64,000 nt of DNA from Anaerolineae bacterium (GCA_022071955.1 JAJVIM010000004.1:1-64000), one strand, 5' to 3'. Positions 26,028 through 34,565 are shown, counted from the stretch's first letter. Notes: generated by a model from the letters alone, not told the origin. Translations and numbers: made by a program.

Positions 26028-27698
26028 TTATGAGCGGAGCTTGCGTCTCCTTTTGTCAGCCTTTTTTGACCGTGGTATGATGATAGCAATTGACAAATCA
26101 ACAGACTGCGGTTCATTGAATAGTATACATGAAATGTGAGCCGTTTTCGGCTTATTGTCCTCAAATTCGAGTTCTACGGTCAGGCCCAGGGCATCTACCC
26201 ATTTTCTTCTCAATGCAAATGGCTCGTCATCGTATTCCGACAGACCAAATTCAAATGTTTTGTATATCGCACCGAATTCAATCAGTTTGTGGCGGGTTTT
26301 TTCCACTTGCTCCAACTCGGTCGTTAACCGATTACGCTTGGCTATCGCCTCGTCGAGTTCTCTCCGCAGATCAGTTTCCAGCCTGCCGTACACGTCAGGT
26401 GCCATATCTGTTTCAACTAAAGTCCTTGCTAGTTTATCTCGTTTAGCTTGGGTCGTCTTAATTTGCTGTTCGGCGTTCTCTAACTCGCGTTTAAGAGGAG
26501 AAATATCGTGCAGATGGTTGGCTATGTACTCATCTATGATTTGGCATAAATACTCCGGGTCTGACAGCAATCGCTTTATCCAATTCCAGATGGCATTGTC
26601 AATAAGGGTCGCATTGACTCTCGGTGTCGTACATGTTTTTCCGTCAATAGTGTCAATTGAAGAGCCTGAGCAAAAATAGTAGGCGTATACATATTTCTTT
26701 TCCTCACGTGTGATCTGGCGAGTTAAGACATTCATCGCCTTTTTACACTGGCAATTTATGCGTTTTTGAAGAAGATACTCGTGTTTTGTGTTCCGCTTGG
26801 CCCGTTGCTTATTTATGTCCAATTTGATTTTGCATGCCGTAAAAGTTTCATGGTCAATGATGGCCGGGATTTCGACGGGGACCCAACTGTCTCTATCGTT
26901 GTGATTAGTTATGTATTGCGAGCGGCCGTTGACTCTCTGTTTTGTCTTTGTAACATTCCTCTTGCCGAAGTACCACGTTCCAGTGTAGGCTTCCCTAGTT
27001 AATATGTTTCGTACCACGGAAGCACTCCATTGTCCGTATCGACGTTTTTTATTATTAGGTGTGTTTCGACGATCATTATAAGTTGGTATTTTTCTATCGG
27101 ACAAGTGCTTTGCGATGCTTCCAGTATCCATACCCTTCAGGTATAAGGAAAAAATCTCGCGTACAATTTCTGCCTCATTATCAATAACAACAAAATGTCC
27201 GTCCGTTTCCTCGTATCCAAACGGAGGACGGCGCGCCGCCATCGTTCGACCGCCAGATACCTTGTGGCGGCGGCCTGTGTTTAGCCGATTGGCGATAATT
27301 TTTCTCTCTTGTTGAGCATATCTGCCATAGATGTCCTCAATAAGTTGCGCTCCAAAGTCGTCGTTGCGGATAGCGCCGCGCCGAACGTAGTGCAGCTCAC
27401 AACCGTGTTTGGCCAGTTGTTCGCGTATTTGAATGTAATGGGAGGGGTTGCGACTAATGCGGTCTGAGTCTAGTGCGATTAGGGCCGTGATAGGTTCGTT
27501 TTGGATGCGGGTCAGGACAGCTTGAAGACCGGGGCGGTCAATACTGGCACCGGTGAATTCGTCGGCATAATCTCCAACAATGATGAAGCCGTGTTCTTCG
27601 GCATACCTGTCATTCTGCTCCTTTTGGGACTCCAACGATGTCCCTTCTTTGGCTTGGTGCAATGTGGAGACGCGCCGATAGGATAGTGCCTTCTTCAT
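26028..27698 (-). CDS. large serine recombinase (integrase)
   Basis: 556 residues from ATG 27698; a GTG at 27734 with AAGAGG just before it is an alternative start. The N-terminal catalytic domain has the nucleophile Ser in ALSYRRVSTLHQAKEGTSLESQ (YxRVS motif) and the arginines of SDRISRNP. The recombinase domain includes KVSGGRTMAARRPPFGYEE and WSASVVRNILTREAYTG, and a zinc ribbon follows (NCQCKKAMNVLTR ... YYFCSG). A coiled coil of about 70 residues near LKRELENAEQQIKTTQAKRD is the motif that controls integration versus excision in this class. It catalyses site-specific integration of the element and lies at its left end, transcribed outward. Confidence 0.93.
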   Translation of the reverse strand: MKKALSYRRVSTLHQAKEGTSLESQKEQNDRYAEEHGFIIVGDYADEFTGASIDRPGLQAVLTRIQNEPITALIALDSDRISRNPSHYIQIREQLAKHGCELHYVRRGAIRNDDFGAQLIEDIYGRYAQQERKIIANRLNTGRRHKVSGGRTMAARRPPFGYEETDGHFVVIDNEAEIVREIFSLYLKGMDTGSIAKHLSDRKIPTYNDRRNTPNNKKRRYGQWSASVVRNILTREAYTGTWYFGKRNVTKTKQRVNGRSQYITNHNDRDSWVPVEIPAIIDHETFTACKIKLDINKQRAKRNTKHEYLLQKRINCQCKKAMNVLTRQITREEKKYVYAYYFCSGSSIDTIDGKTCTTPRVNATLIDNAIWNWIKRLLSDPEYLCQIIDEYIANHLHDISPLKRELENAEQQIKTTQAKRDKLARTLVETDMAPDVYGRLETDLRRELDEAIAKRNRLTTELEQVEKTRHKLIEFGAIYKTFEFGLSEYDDEPFALRRKWVDALGLTVELEFEDNKPKTAHISCILFNEPQSVDLSIAIIIPRSKKADKRRRKLRS

Positions 27699-27816
27699 TC
27701 GCTCTGGTCGTTTGGAGTTCACTGGGCATATCACCTCTTAGTTTGCTTTCGATCCACATCATATGTTCTGCGAACACTGCCGTGAGAAGTTGTAGAATTT
27801 CGGGCGGCATTTCCAT
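27610..27816 (-). CDS. small ORF overlapping the integrase start, unknown
   Basis: The frame gives about 68 residues from an inner ATG near 27816 (start codons also at 27855), MEMPPEILQLLTAVFAEHM and onward, ending 88-125 nt inside the integrase gene in another frame. Its first half is amphipathic-helical. No strong ribosome site is seen. It may be a real small gene coupled to the integrase, perhaps a directionality factor, or just an open frame; function unknown. Confidence 0.3.
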   Translation of the reverse strand: MEMPPEILQLLTAVFAEHMMWIESKLRGDMPSELQTTRANEEGTILSARLHIAPSQRRDIVGVPKGAE

Positions 27817-27844
27817 TTTAGCACAGGTCCTTGTTTTTTGTAAT

Positions 27845-28048
27845 TTAGTTTCCAAGAATCAGTTCACCCAAATGATTCCGAGTAACTGTAACAACCGTGC
27901 TTTGGCTAAGCGCGGCCAGCAGGTCGAAGTACAGATTTAGCGCCTTGTCAGTGGTTGGCCCCTTACCCTGGTTGGTGGCGGCGTCATACTCGGCCAGACG
28001 GGCAATGGTCTGGTCAGATATAAAAAAGTTTTGGTTGCGTTTGGACAC
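27845..28048 (-). CDS. small protein, possible DNA-binding
   Basis: 67 residues, GTG start at 28048 with GAGGGAG 7 nt upstream. The sequence SKRNQNFFISDQTIARLAEYDAATNQGKGPTTDKALNLYFDLLAAL (shown here only to describe strand-helix-helix order: FFISDQTI, then ARLAEYDAA, then TTDKALNLYFDLLAAL) is compatible with a ribbon-helix-helix fold. It lies directly upstream of and co-directional with the integrase. A regulator or excision factor role is guesswork. Confidence 0.55.
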   Translation of the reverse strand: MSKRNQNFFISDQTIARLAEYDAATNQGKGPTTDKALNLYFDLLAALSQSTVVTVTRNHLGELILGN

Positions 28049-28277
28049 AAGTCACTCCCTCGAAGAAAAATTCGGATAAGGGTAATTTACTTCAAATGTA
28101 TTGGAAAGTCAATAAATAATGAAAATATACAAAATAAAATGATAATCTTGTCATTACAATTAGTAAAACTTGCATTTTATCGTGAAAGTGTGTATTTATA
28201 GTATGATAATAACTTGCATTCTAAAGAGAGTTTCACCCAAAAGTGCGACCCCAGTATTTATGACCGAGGAGGATGCG
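28049..28277. promoter_or_regulatory. AT-rich divergent control region with direct repeats
   Basis: It lies between leftward integrase genes and the rightward repressor gene. AACTTGCATT is repeated at 28167-28176 and 28211-28220 (44-bp spacing). TTGCAT (28171-28176 region) with TATTTA about 17 bp further could be a rightward promoter. The layout is that of a phage-type immunity region; binding by the repressor is inferred. Confidence 0.45.
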
Positions 28278-28673
28278 GTGACACGCAACAATGACAGATT
28301 TTGGGCGTGGTTTGACATGGCTCGCAACGAGACGCCAGTTCGAGCTATAGAAGAATGGGCGAAAGCCAAGCGAGGGCTGATCGGCAATCCCAGATCACAG
28401 CGGCGGCAACCATCGTATAAGGTCTGCGAGGCCATTGCCGTTGGGTTAGACTTGCCATTGCGTGAAGTGCTCGTCGAGGCGGATTTGCTTGATGATGTCG
28501 CTAACCTGGACGCCCAGGCCGAGTCGTTATTGTCGAATTTCAAGCGGTTGGATGAAACAGACCGAGAGGCTGTTGTCACGATTGTGGCGGCGATACGGGC
28601 TTACCGGTCTGGCGATAAGAATGATGGCGAAGCGGTGCGAGTGACGGCACCAGTTAAAGAAGGAACCAAGTAA
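28278..28673 (+). CDS. XRE-like (cI-type) repressor
   Basis: 131 residues from a GTG at 28278 preceded by GAGGAGG with 5-nt spacing, far better than the ATGs of the longer frame (28170, 28260). The N-terminal half (DRFWAWFDMARNETPVRAIEEWAKAKRGLIG ... PSYKVCEAIAVGLDLPLREVLVEADLLDD is described here in two parts) has the layout of a Cro/cI helix-turn-helix domain whose final helices end in a typical LREVLVEADLL segment. The C-terminal part (LSNFKRLDETDREAVVTIVAAIRAYRS) resembles the short dimerisation tail of element repressors. A promoter with a perfect dyad lies just downstream, a likely target. Confidence 0.75.
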   Translation: MTRNNDRFWAWFDMARNETPVRAIEEWAKAKRGLIGNPRSQRRQPSYKVCEAIAVGLDLPLREVLVEADLLDDVANLDAQAESLLSNFKRLDETDREAVVTIVAAIRAYRSGDKNDGEAVRVTAPVKEGTK

Positions 28674-28716
28674 AACCTCTTTTTTTGCCTGAACCGTATA
28701 TTACGTCGTAATCAAA

Positions 28717-28780
28717 CGACCTGCCCCTCTTGACTTCTCAAGAAGTCGCGGTATACTAATCAAGACGCAGGTCGCTTTTT
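28717..28780 (+). promoter_or_regulatory. early promoter with perfect dyad operator inside a nested stem
   Basis: TTGACT (28730-28735), 16-bp spacer, TATACT (28752-28757). A perfect dyad GACTTCT-CA-AGAAGTC (28732-28747) covers the -35 box and spacer, an ideal repressor site. Outside it CGACCTGC (28717-28724) pairs with GCAGGTCG (28767-28774), which is followed by CTTTTTTT, so incoming transcripts from the repressor gene could terminate here. It drives the genes from 28893. Confidence 0.75.
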
Positions 28781-28842
28781 TTATCACCCAAAATTCATTA
28801 AAAAATGGAAAATAACATTAAAAAATGAAGAGAGGATAAAAA

Positions 28843-28885
28843 GAAAACCGTGGCCCGGCCTGGCAGCTCGTGAGCCACGGTTTTC
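28843..28885 (+). promoter_or_regulatory. 12-bp hairpin between Shine-Dalgarno and start codon
   Basis: GAAAACCGTGGC (28843-28854) pairs perfectly with GCCACGGTTTTC (28874-28885). The ATG of the next gene is at 28893, 7 nt after the stem. The only good ribosome site, AGAGAGG (28830-28836), is on the other side, so folding would bring it next to the start. On the minus strand the stem is followed by TTTTTATCC and could also terminate leftward transcripts. Confidence 0.6.
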
Positions 28886-28892
28886 AAAAAAG

Positions 28893-29468
28893 ATGGACAC
28901 CAACACTATACTCGCGGTAAAGGCTTCCGTCAAAGCGGAGGTCGTGTATTTAATCACCGATAACCAGTGGGCGGCAATGACCCGGACCGGCGAGTGTCTG
29001 GGAACATGGCCCGGTCTACCGGCGGGGTGGCGGGCTGCGGCGCTGGCCGTACTCCGGCACACGAATCTAGCAATCTACGAGGCCACATTGTCAGCGGTGT
29101 TTGATCAGTTGACCAACGCCGATGCGGTAATAAGGGCGGCGCTGGCGAAGATTGATGATGGCAGCGTCGAGGCGATGTGGCACGACATCGAGCAGCACCT
29201 GGAGGCCGACCGGCAGCTCAAACCGCGATATTATTTCGTGGTCGCCACCAAGAAGTATGGACGCAATCAGACCTCAAGTGGAGCCGGCGACCCGGTGCTC
29301 TGGTATTACCAGAATGGTGAGCGGCACGAGCCAAAAAAAGGAACGATGACATTTGTCGATTTTCTGGCCTATCTGGACGAGAACGATCTGGTTCTGGCAC
29401 CGGGCAACGAGGGAATGGAAGTTAGAGAAAACATGGTCGTTCGGCGCTATATCAAGAGGGGAGCATAA
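28893..29468 (+). CDS. element protein of unknown function
   Basis: 191 residues, first gene after the repressor-controlled promoter. The N-terminal part (about 1-100) is mixed alpha/beta and begins ILAVKASVKAEVVYLITDNQ; a helical middle segment carries ADAVIRAALAKIDDG. The C-terminal part has PRYYFVVATKKYGRN, WYYQNGERHEPKKG and FVDFLAYLDENDLVLAPG. No known motif recognised. It is followed 2 nt later by the next gene, so they are an operon. Confidence 0.7.
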   Translation: MDTNTILAVKASVKAEVVYLITDNQWAAMTRTGECLGTWPGLPAGWRAAALAVLRHTNLAIYEATLSAVFDQLTNADAVIRAALAKIDDGSVEAMWHDIEQHLEADRQLKPRYYFVVATKKYGRNQTSSGAGDPVLWYYQNGERHEPKKGTMTFVDFLAYLDENDLVLAPGNEGMEVRENMVVRRYIKRGA

Positions 29469-29470
29469 CA

Positions 29471-30283
29471 ATGCTGGTATCCGTAGACGTAACGCAAAAA
29501 CCTCCGCATGGGCGGGGTTGTGGTAAGGACCGCAGCGAGGGCATGCCCTATGCCTGCTGTGGCCTGTCTAAATTCGGGCGGCCTATCGAATTCTTTCTTA
29601 AAGATGAGGCCGCGTTGTGGGCGACGGAATGGAAGCGGGGCAGTCAGGTACTGCCGCGCAACCCAGGCGACCCTAATACCGTGTATGATCTCTACATTTT
29701 CATTAGTAAAAAGGATTATCCCTCCCCCACAGATTTTTGGATGGAGGCCAGCAGGTTCGGGGTGTCACGCAAAATCAGCCCGTCACAAAAGTTTGAGTTA
29801 CTGACCCCTGGCGTCAGCCAGATGCGCTTTGTTCACGCCAGATCTATCCCCAAATTTGATTATGTGTTGTCGCCGCCAGAGAACGGCCAGACCGGACCAT
29901 TGTACGGCTGCAAGTTCCAGCGGGGTGAAGACGCTGATTTCTCGGATAAGACCTGGGCCAATGTCCCGCGGGGGTATCACCCCGATGGGCAACCCTGCAC
30001 TCACGCCCTGCGCGATCTGGCGGTACTGCTGCACCCGGATGCTGTTCCCTGGCAGGGCGGCGACAAGCAGGAGAGTCGCGAATATTTTCAGATCACCAAT
30101 GCCTCGACGACCTACACCGGCCGGTATCCTATTCTGCCGAGCGCGGGCGAGGAACTGGAGTGGGCGACCGGCGTCTTTATGGCGCTACCGTTGACCCATT
30201 TTGAGTTCTGCAAAAAAGCAGACGCCAACACGCAGGAGCGGCTGAACAAGACCGGTTACTCGGCGGTTACGCTGGACTATTAG
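29471..30283 (+). CDS. element protein of unknown function
   Basis: 270 residues, ATG with AAGAGGGGAG upstream. Several cysteines (GRGCGKDRSEGMPYACCGLSKFG near the N terminus, LYGCKFQRGED, GQPCTHALRD) could bind metal. There is no signal peptide or membrane segment. No family recognised. It sits between another unknown and a ParB-like gene and is probably co-transcribed with both. Confidence 0.7.
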   Translation: MLVSVDVTQKPPHGRGCGKDRSEGMPYACCGLSKFGRPIEFFLKDEAALWATEWKRGSQVLPRNPGDPNTVYDLYIFISKKDYPSPTDFWMEASRFGVSRKISPSQKFELLTPGVSQMRFVHARSIPKFDYVLSPPENGQTGPLYGCKFQRGEDADFSDKTWANVPRGYHPDGQPCTHALRDLAVLLHPDAVPWQGGDKQESREYFQITNASTTYTGRYPILPSAGEELEWATGVFMALPLTHFEFCKKADANTQERLNKTGYSAVTLDY

Positions 30284-30292
30284 GGGGTTGCC

Positions 30293-31249
30293 ATGCAACT
30301 GGAATGGATACCTGTTGACAAGATCGTGCGCAATGACCCGGTTGCACAATCAAAGATGCGACGGGAAGCGCTGGCCAATGCCGGGATGTTTGACCCGATT
30401 CGGGTGGTGCCATTGGATAATGGATTTTATTGGCTGCTGGATGGCCGGCGGCGGGTCAATGACTCGATTGAGAACGGGGAGACGGAGGTTCTGGCGCTGG
30501 TCGAAGACCCGAATGAGATCGATACCGGGCGGGCGGCGTTGATTGGATTGGCGCTCAATATGTCCCGCAGTGCAAATTACATGAACGAGGCCCGGATGAT
30601 GCGGGTCTATGTTATGGTGTCGGCCCTCAGAAAAATCTACCGCGACGAAAAGATACCGGTCAAGACGATTAATTACGATGAGCGCGATGGCTATGACATC
30701 GTGCTCAAATCGTCAGCCACACCGGAGCAACAGCAATTAGCCGTGAGCCTGATGACCGGCATGACTTTTGAGAAAGCCAAAAAGATTGTGACCGTGAAGG
30801 AGCTGGTCCTGCTTTTGGGTGTATCTCAGGGAAAAATCAGCCAGCGGCTGCGATTACTTGACCTTATCCCGGCGCTCCAGCACAAGCTAGAAAGCGGCTT
30901 GATGTCCTTTACGGCGGCGCGGTCGGCGTATAAACTGCCACCCGCCGAGCAGGAGAAGCTGGCCAGAGAGACTGAGGTCACGATTGATGCGGCGGTGGAA
31001 GCTGCTCACCGATTTGAAGCGGCCAACCTGCCGGATGACGATTTTGGCGTGGATGTAGGCGAGTTCGTTTTACCCGGCTTGTTTGTGCCGGGGGATGCGG
31101 TCGCGGCCGGGCTGGATGGGTGCGAGCAGGTTGTTGAGTGGAATGGCAAACGGTTAAAAATTTCAATTCAGGAGTTAGGTGATGGCGAACAAGAGCGCGA
31201 AACGGTCAGGCTGGTGCCAGACCGGGAGTGGGGTAGCGGCGTGTTATGA
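30293..31249 (+). CDS. ParB-like partition / DNA-binding protein
   Basis: 318 residues. The N-terminal ParB/sulfiredoxin-type nuclease-like domain is seen in LEWIPVDKIVRNDPV and FYWLLDGRRRVNDSIENGE (the GRRR motif binds CTP in ParB). A central KorB/ParB helix-turn-helix follows: TVKELVLLLGVSQGKISQRL then LRLLDLIPALQHKLESG. The C-terminal 90 residues are acidic and poorly conserved. No parA is visible near, so it may be an orphan ParB that acts as a regulator, or a partition or segregation factor of an element that can replicate. Confidence 0.8.
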   Translation: MQLEWIPVDKIVRNDPVAQSKMRREALANAGMFDPIRVVPLDNGFYWLLDGRRRVNDSIENGETEVLALVEDPNEIDTGRAALIGLALNMSRSANYMNEARMMRVYVMVSALRKIYRDEKIPVKTINYDERDGYDIVLKSSATPEQQQLAVSLMTGMTFEKAKKIVTVKELVLLLGVSQGKISQRLRLLDLIPALQHKLESGLMSFTAARSAYKLPPAEQEKLARETEVTIDAAVEAAHRFEAANLPDDDFGVDVGEFVLPGLFVPGDAVAAGLDGCEQVVEWNGKRLKISIQELGDGEQERETVRLVPDREWGSGVL

Positions 31250-31402
31250 GGCGATTGAGCGCCTTGAATGCAGCCTGTGCGGGGATGGTATTGAACCGGG
31301 GGAGAATTTTACCCGGCGCATGATGGTCGGAGGCCGATCGGTAATGAGTGCGAGATCAGTTTGCTGCTGTGCTGGCGCTGTGAAGTTGTCTTGATTGAGT
31401 GA
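31182..31402 (+). pseudogene. small zinc-finger protein, probably frameshifted
   Basis: The ATG at 31182 has AGGAG 7 nt upstream and overlaps the ParB-like gene's end. The frame encodes LECSLCGDGIEPGENFTRRM, a typical first zinc knuckle, but then runs into a Cys-rich nonsense tail and stops at 31394. One nucleotide out of frame, the same DNA reads GNECEISLLLCWRCEVVLIE and stops at 31402, which supplies the missing second CxxC. So a 1-nt indel around 31330-31345 (real or sequencing) has split a CxxC...CxxC zinc protein. Confidence 0.55.
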
Positions 31403-31991
31403 TCAAATTGACTGTGTGGGTAATCACTAAAAAAGTGAACATTGACTTTGCTGAGTATTGCTGATATATTTCTGGTGCTAGAAGTACAAGAGGAGCGCTC
31501 ATTTGCCGCCTGGAAACCGAAAAATGAGTGCTCCTCTTTTTTGTCAATTTGACCAATTGATACACTACTTCTAAATATTCCCTACTTTCGCGTGCGGGAT
31601 AAGGCCAAATTCAGCGTTAATTTCAGAATCGGTGATTAATTCATCAAATTGCCCTAAATTCAGCAAAATTCATTAAACATTTTGCTAAATTCTGTGGTAC
31701 AATAAAAATTGTCACATTCTTAACATTTTAATAACTGTTCATCAATACCGCAGCCTTATTCCTCTTTGGCCGTCGACTGTTGTATTCCCTTAAATTATTC
31801 CATTCGGTAATATAACCCCATTCAATTGGCATCATTGATACCCCTTTGAGTTTCCACTGCACTTTATAGGTTATTCAAAACCCATAATTACACGCTGATC
31901 CCATTGCAGCCAGACTACTTGTAGAATTGCCACGTGTGTTGCAGGGATACCTGTGACATAGAAAGTAACAAATTACTATAAAGGTCGATAA
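31403..31991. other. AT-rich intergenic region with one terminator
   Basis: No coding frame supported. It holds the terminator at 31488-31542 and an AT-rich stretch (31580-31990) with repeated TTCAGCAAAATTCATTAAA-like words around 31610-31690. The composition shift marks a boundary between the ParB operon and the envelope module. GTGACA (31953) and TATAAA (31977) with 18-bp spacing could be the next gene's promoter. Confidence 0.5.
31488..31542 (+). terminator. intrinsic terminator (strong stem)
   Basis: AAGAGGAGCGCTCATTT (31488-31504) pairs with AAATGAGTGCTCCTCTT (31522-31538), one G-T pair apart from perfect, followed by TTTTG. It ends the ParB-like operon; AAAG upstream on the opposite strand is weak, so it is mainly rightward. 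Confidence 0.85.
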
Positions 31992-32927
31992 ATGTCCTTG
32001 ATAAGTGCGTCTGTTGGACAGGGGGGATTTAATCTTCCTGCGGATGTGAAGACAGTGCAACGCCTGTTAAATCAGCACAATATTCCGCCGCTTCGCTCGC
32101 TTGTCGTCGATGGAATCGCCGGACAAGCTACGATTACTGCGATACGACACTTCCAGTCGACTCATATCGGTATGAAGAGTCCGGACGGCCGGGTTGACCC
32201 CGGAGGACAGACGTTGCGAAAGCTTCGGGATGTTTCTCCCCGGAACACCCCTCTCAATTCCAAACCCCATGCCGAAACTCCGGCAGCGCGGCGAGCGGAT
32301 CAGAAGGATCGACAGCAGTTCGTTCGTGCCCAGGTACGGGAACTTCCAATCACAACCAAGATTATTGACGCCATCCGACCGCATTTTCAGGATGTGAGAG
32401 CTGTCGTTGTTTCTGGTTATTTGAATGACTCTGATCTTTTCTGGAAAGTCAATTATCATTGGGAATATTTGCTCTGGATGACCGACCATGCGATGACCCT
32501 TGGAGTCACCGAAAAGGACAAAAAGAGTCTTATGGCCATTCGGTCCGCTTTATTATCATGCAAGCCTGACCCGGATGTCGGTTATCGGACGAGCCCGACT
32601 CTTGGCAAACCAGAAGACAATTCTACACCAGAGCAGGCTGACCGCCGTTATAAGGTACTCCGGCAGAGCAAACAGGATTTCAAGAAAATCGTCGAGGCAG
32701 CAAACTTAAAACAGAAAAGTCCGCGAGGGGCACAGCCCTTTGATCTTGCGGCGGCTCCAGTGGCACACCCGGGCTCAAGTAAACATTCGACTGGCTACGC
32801 TATCGATATTCAAGGTGATAATGCCCGGATTAAGGCCATCTGCAAGAATCTTGGGGCAACCATGACTTTCGACGAGAAAAGTCATGTACATGTCGAATTC
32901 AAAAACGGTGTTCAGAGCAGTTATTAA
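31992..32927 (+). CDS. peptidoglycan-binding M15-type peptidase (endolysin-like)
   Basis: 311 residues. The N-terminal peptidoglycan-binding domain (PG_binding_1) is clear from VKTVQRLLNQHNIPPL, VVDGIAGQATITAIRHFQSTH. The C-terminal zinc DD-carboxypeptidase/endopeptidase domain (M15) has SKHSTGYAIDIQGDNARI (SxHxxGxAxD, zinc ligands His and Asp) and SHVHVEFKN (third His). No signal peptide is visible, so export would need another route, for example a holin-like or tail-like delivery. AAAGG lies 7 nt upstream of the ATG. It heads the envelope module with DUF2589 and PASTA genes. Confidence 0.85.
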   Translation: MSLISASVGQGGFNLPADVKTVQRLLNQHNIPPLRSLVVDGIAGQATITAIRHFQSTHIGMKSPDGRVDPGGQTLRKLRDVSPRNTPLNSKPHAETPAARRADQKDRQQFVRAQVRELPITTKIIDAIRPHFQDVRAVVVSGYLNDSDLFWKVNYHWEYLLWMTDHAMTLGVTEKDKKSLMAIRSALLSCKPDPDVGYRTSPTLGKPEDNSTPEQADRRYKVLRQSKQDFKKIVEAANLKQKSPRGAQPFDLAAAPVAHPGSSKHSTGYAIDIQGDNARIKAICKNLGATMTFDEKSHVHVEFKNGVQSSY

Positions 32928-33184
32928 AAACCAGGTCAAATCCGGTCTGGCTGTCAGGTTCATCAAGTCGTGTCGGTCAGACCACTTAATCGGCGAGACT
33001 CACCCTCGCAGAAAGGCAAGTGATTTTGACAGAATGCTTTGGTAAAGTGGAGGATGTTTCAATGTGTATTCGCCAGGCTTTGCCGTCAGTTAGGTAGAAG
33101 CTGGCAAGTTAAAACAGATTTCTCGTGGGTGTAAAAAAAGTTCTAATCATTGCGCGTTGTTTGTAGCCACTTTGGGAGGGAAAA

Positions 33185-33844
33185 ATGCCAAACCCAGGAC
33201 AAGAATTAGCCAGTATTGACTTTGAGTCTATGCTCGGCGGACCGTTAGTTGCCGTTATTAACGCTCAAGCCCAATCAGCCATAGCGACGGTCAACTTCAT
33301 CAAAGAAGTTGGCTTTAAGAAGCCATCGAGTGAAGAATCGGCCGGTAGCGACACCAGTACAATGGAGCCAATCTATGTTACCTTCAAATACCCGAAGGAA
33401 ATTAGTCCATATGTACCTGGCGATGCCAACGCCACTCCGCCGGTACCCGAACAGAAGGCGGTTTGGCAGGTTCAGGAACTGACCGTCCCAATCCTGACAA
33501 TTTTACCTATTCCTTTCATCCGCATTGATGATACCACTATCGATTTCAATGCCAAGATAAATTCAGTTGAATATCGAAAGACGGATACGAATTTGAAGGT
33601 CGATGCCTCGCTGGATGCCAGTGCGGGTTGGTTGTGGGGATCAGCCAAGTTAAAGGTATCAACCTCATTCCAACGTTCCACGCAGCAAGGCACCACTGTC
33701 AACCGAACTTATTCAATGGCTGTCCATATTCGAGCGGTTCAGGACGAAATGCCGGCTGGTATGGAGCGTATGCTCGGTATCCTTGAGGGGGTAATCACGT
33801 CAGCCCCCGAAGGTAAAGGCCTTACTTCAAGTTCATCCCCATAA
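33185..33844 (+). CDS. DUF2589 family protein
   Basis: 219 residues, ATG preceded by GGGAGG. The N-terminal SIDFESMLGGPLVAVINAQAQSAIATVNFI is the hallmark of DUF2589. The middle and C-terminal parts are beta-rich (VQELTVPILTILPIPFIRIDDTTIDFNAKI, repeated KVDASLDASAGWLWGSAKLKVSTSFQ). The family has no established function. It is followed by two co-directional unknown genes that look functionally linked. Confidence 0.85.
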   Translation: MPNPGQELASIDFESMLGGPLVAVINAQAQSAIATVNFIKEVGFKKPSSEESAGSDTSTMEPIYVTFKYPKEISPYVPGDANATPPVPEQKAVWQVQELTVPILTILPIPFIRIDDTTIDFNAKINSVEYRKTDTNLKVDASLDASAGWLWGSAKLKVSTSFQRSTQQGTTVNRTYSMAVHIRAVQDEMPAGMERMLGILEGVITSAPEGKGLTSSSSP

Positions 33845-33865
33845 TATTAAAAGAGAGGCAATTCT

Positions 33866-34558
33866 ATGCCTAATCTCGGCGATTTTCTGGGTCATATTCT
33901 AGCTGAGACCACAATTGCTCGTATGCATGCAGATCTGGAAGCACTTCGGGTGGCTGACCTTTATGCCAGCCACCCGTTGTTGCGCCATATGCCTGTACCG
34001 CGATTCCGTCTCTCAGATTTCGAGATTGACCTTCCGGTTGTGATTGATCAAATGGATGAGGCTAAGGATGACAAGCTGTATCTCCGCGGCGGTATTATCA
34101 AAGAACAGATCGACGGAGCCTTTACGCGCGCGCTTTCGGCACAATTACTTAAACACGATATTCGTGTCCCATCAGATCTACTTAAAAATATCGGGGATAT
34201 TGTAAAGCAGCGGATAGAAAGCTTGACTGCCGTGAAGGAAATTGCGGTGGATGCGTCGCGAGTCGCAAGCGATTTGACCAAGTCGGTTACTCAGTTGATT
34301 CTCAAATCGGGCGGAGACTTTGATCGAGAACGACTGCGCTTGTTTAGCGATGAATTGAGAAATGCAGCCAGACTTGAAATTCTTGCAGAACGTACCCCGG
34401 TACCGCGTTTACAAGTGCTAGTGACGACACGGGAGATTAAGGAAGCCGGTTCCCCGGAGATCAATGGTCGACTAAAGTTACAGATCTACGAAGACTGTGT
34501 GGAGTGGGCCCTGATCGAACGCGATGACGAGACGCTTGAGCGGCTAGTTCCAGAGTAA
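33866..34558 (+). CDS. DUF2589-associated protein, unknown function
   Basis: 230 residues, GAGAGG upstream of the ATG. Its N-terminal segment VADLYASHPLLRHMPVPRFRLSDFEIDLPVVI looks like the start of a beta-sandwich similar in style to DUF2589 proteins; the middle is helical (LLKNIGDIVKQRIESLTAVKEIA) and the C-terminus is beta/acidic. No membrane segment. It lies 21 bp after the DUF2589 gene and 7 bp before the next, so the three should be one transcript. Confidence 0.7.
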   Translation: MPNLGDFLGHILAETTIARMHADLEALRVADLYASHPLLRHMPVPRFRLSDFEIDLPVVIDQMDEAKDDKLYLRGGIIKEQIDGAFTRALSAQLLKHDIRVPSDLLKNIGDIVKQRIESLTAVKEIAVDASRVASDLTKSVTQLILKSGGDFDRERLRLFSDELRNAARLEILAERTPVPRLQVLVTTREIKEAGSPEINGRLKLQIYEDCVEWALIERDDETLERLVPE

Positions 34559-34565
34559 TCTGTGT

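Noticed and set aside
28170-28277. Longer N terminus for the repressor
   Set aside because: The extra 36 residues have no fold and no ribosome site; GAGGAGG sits 5 nt before GTG 28278.
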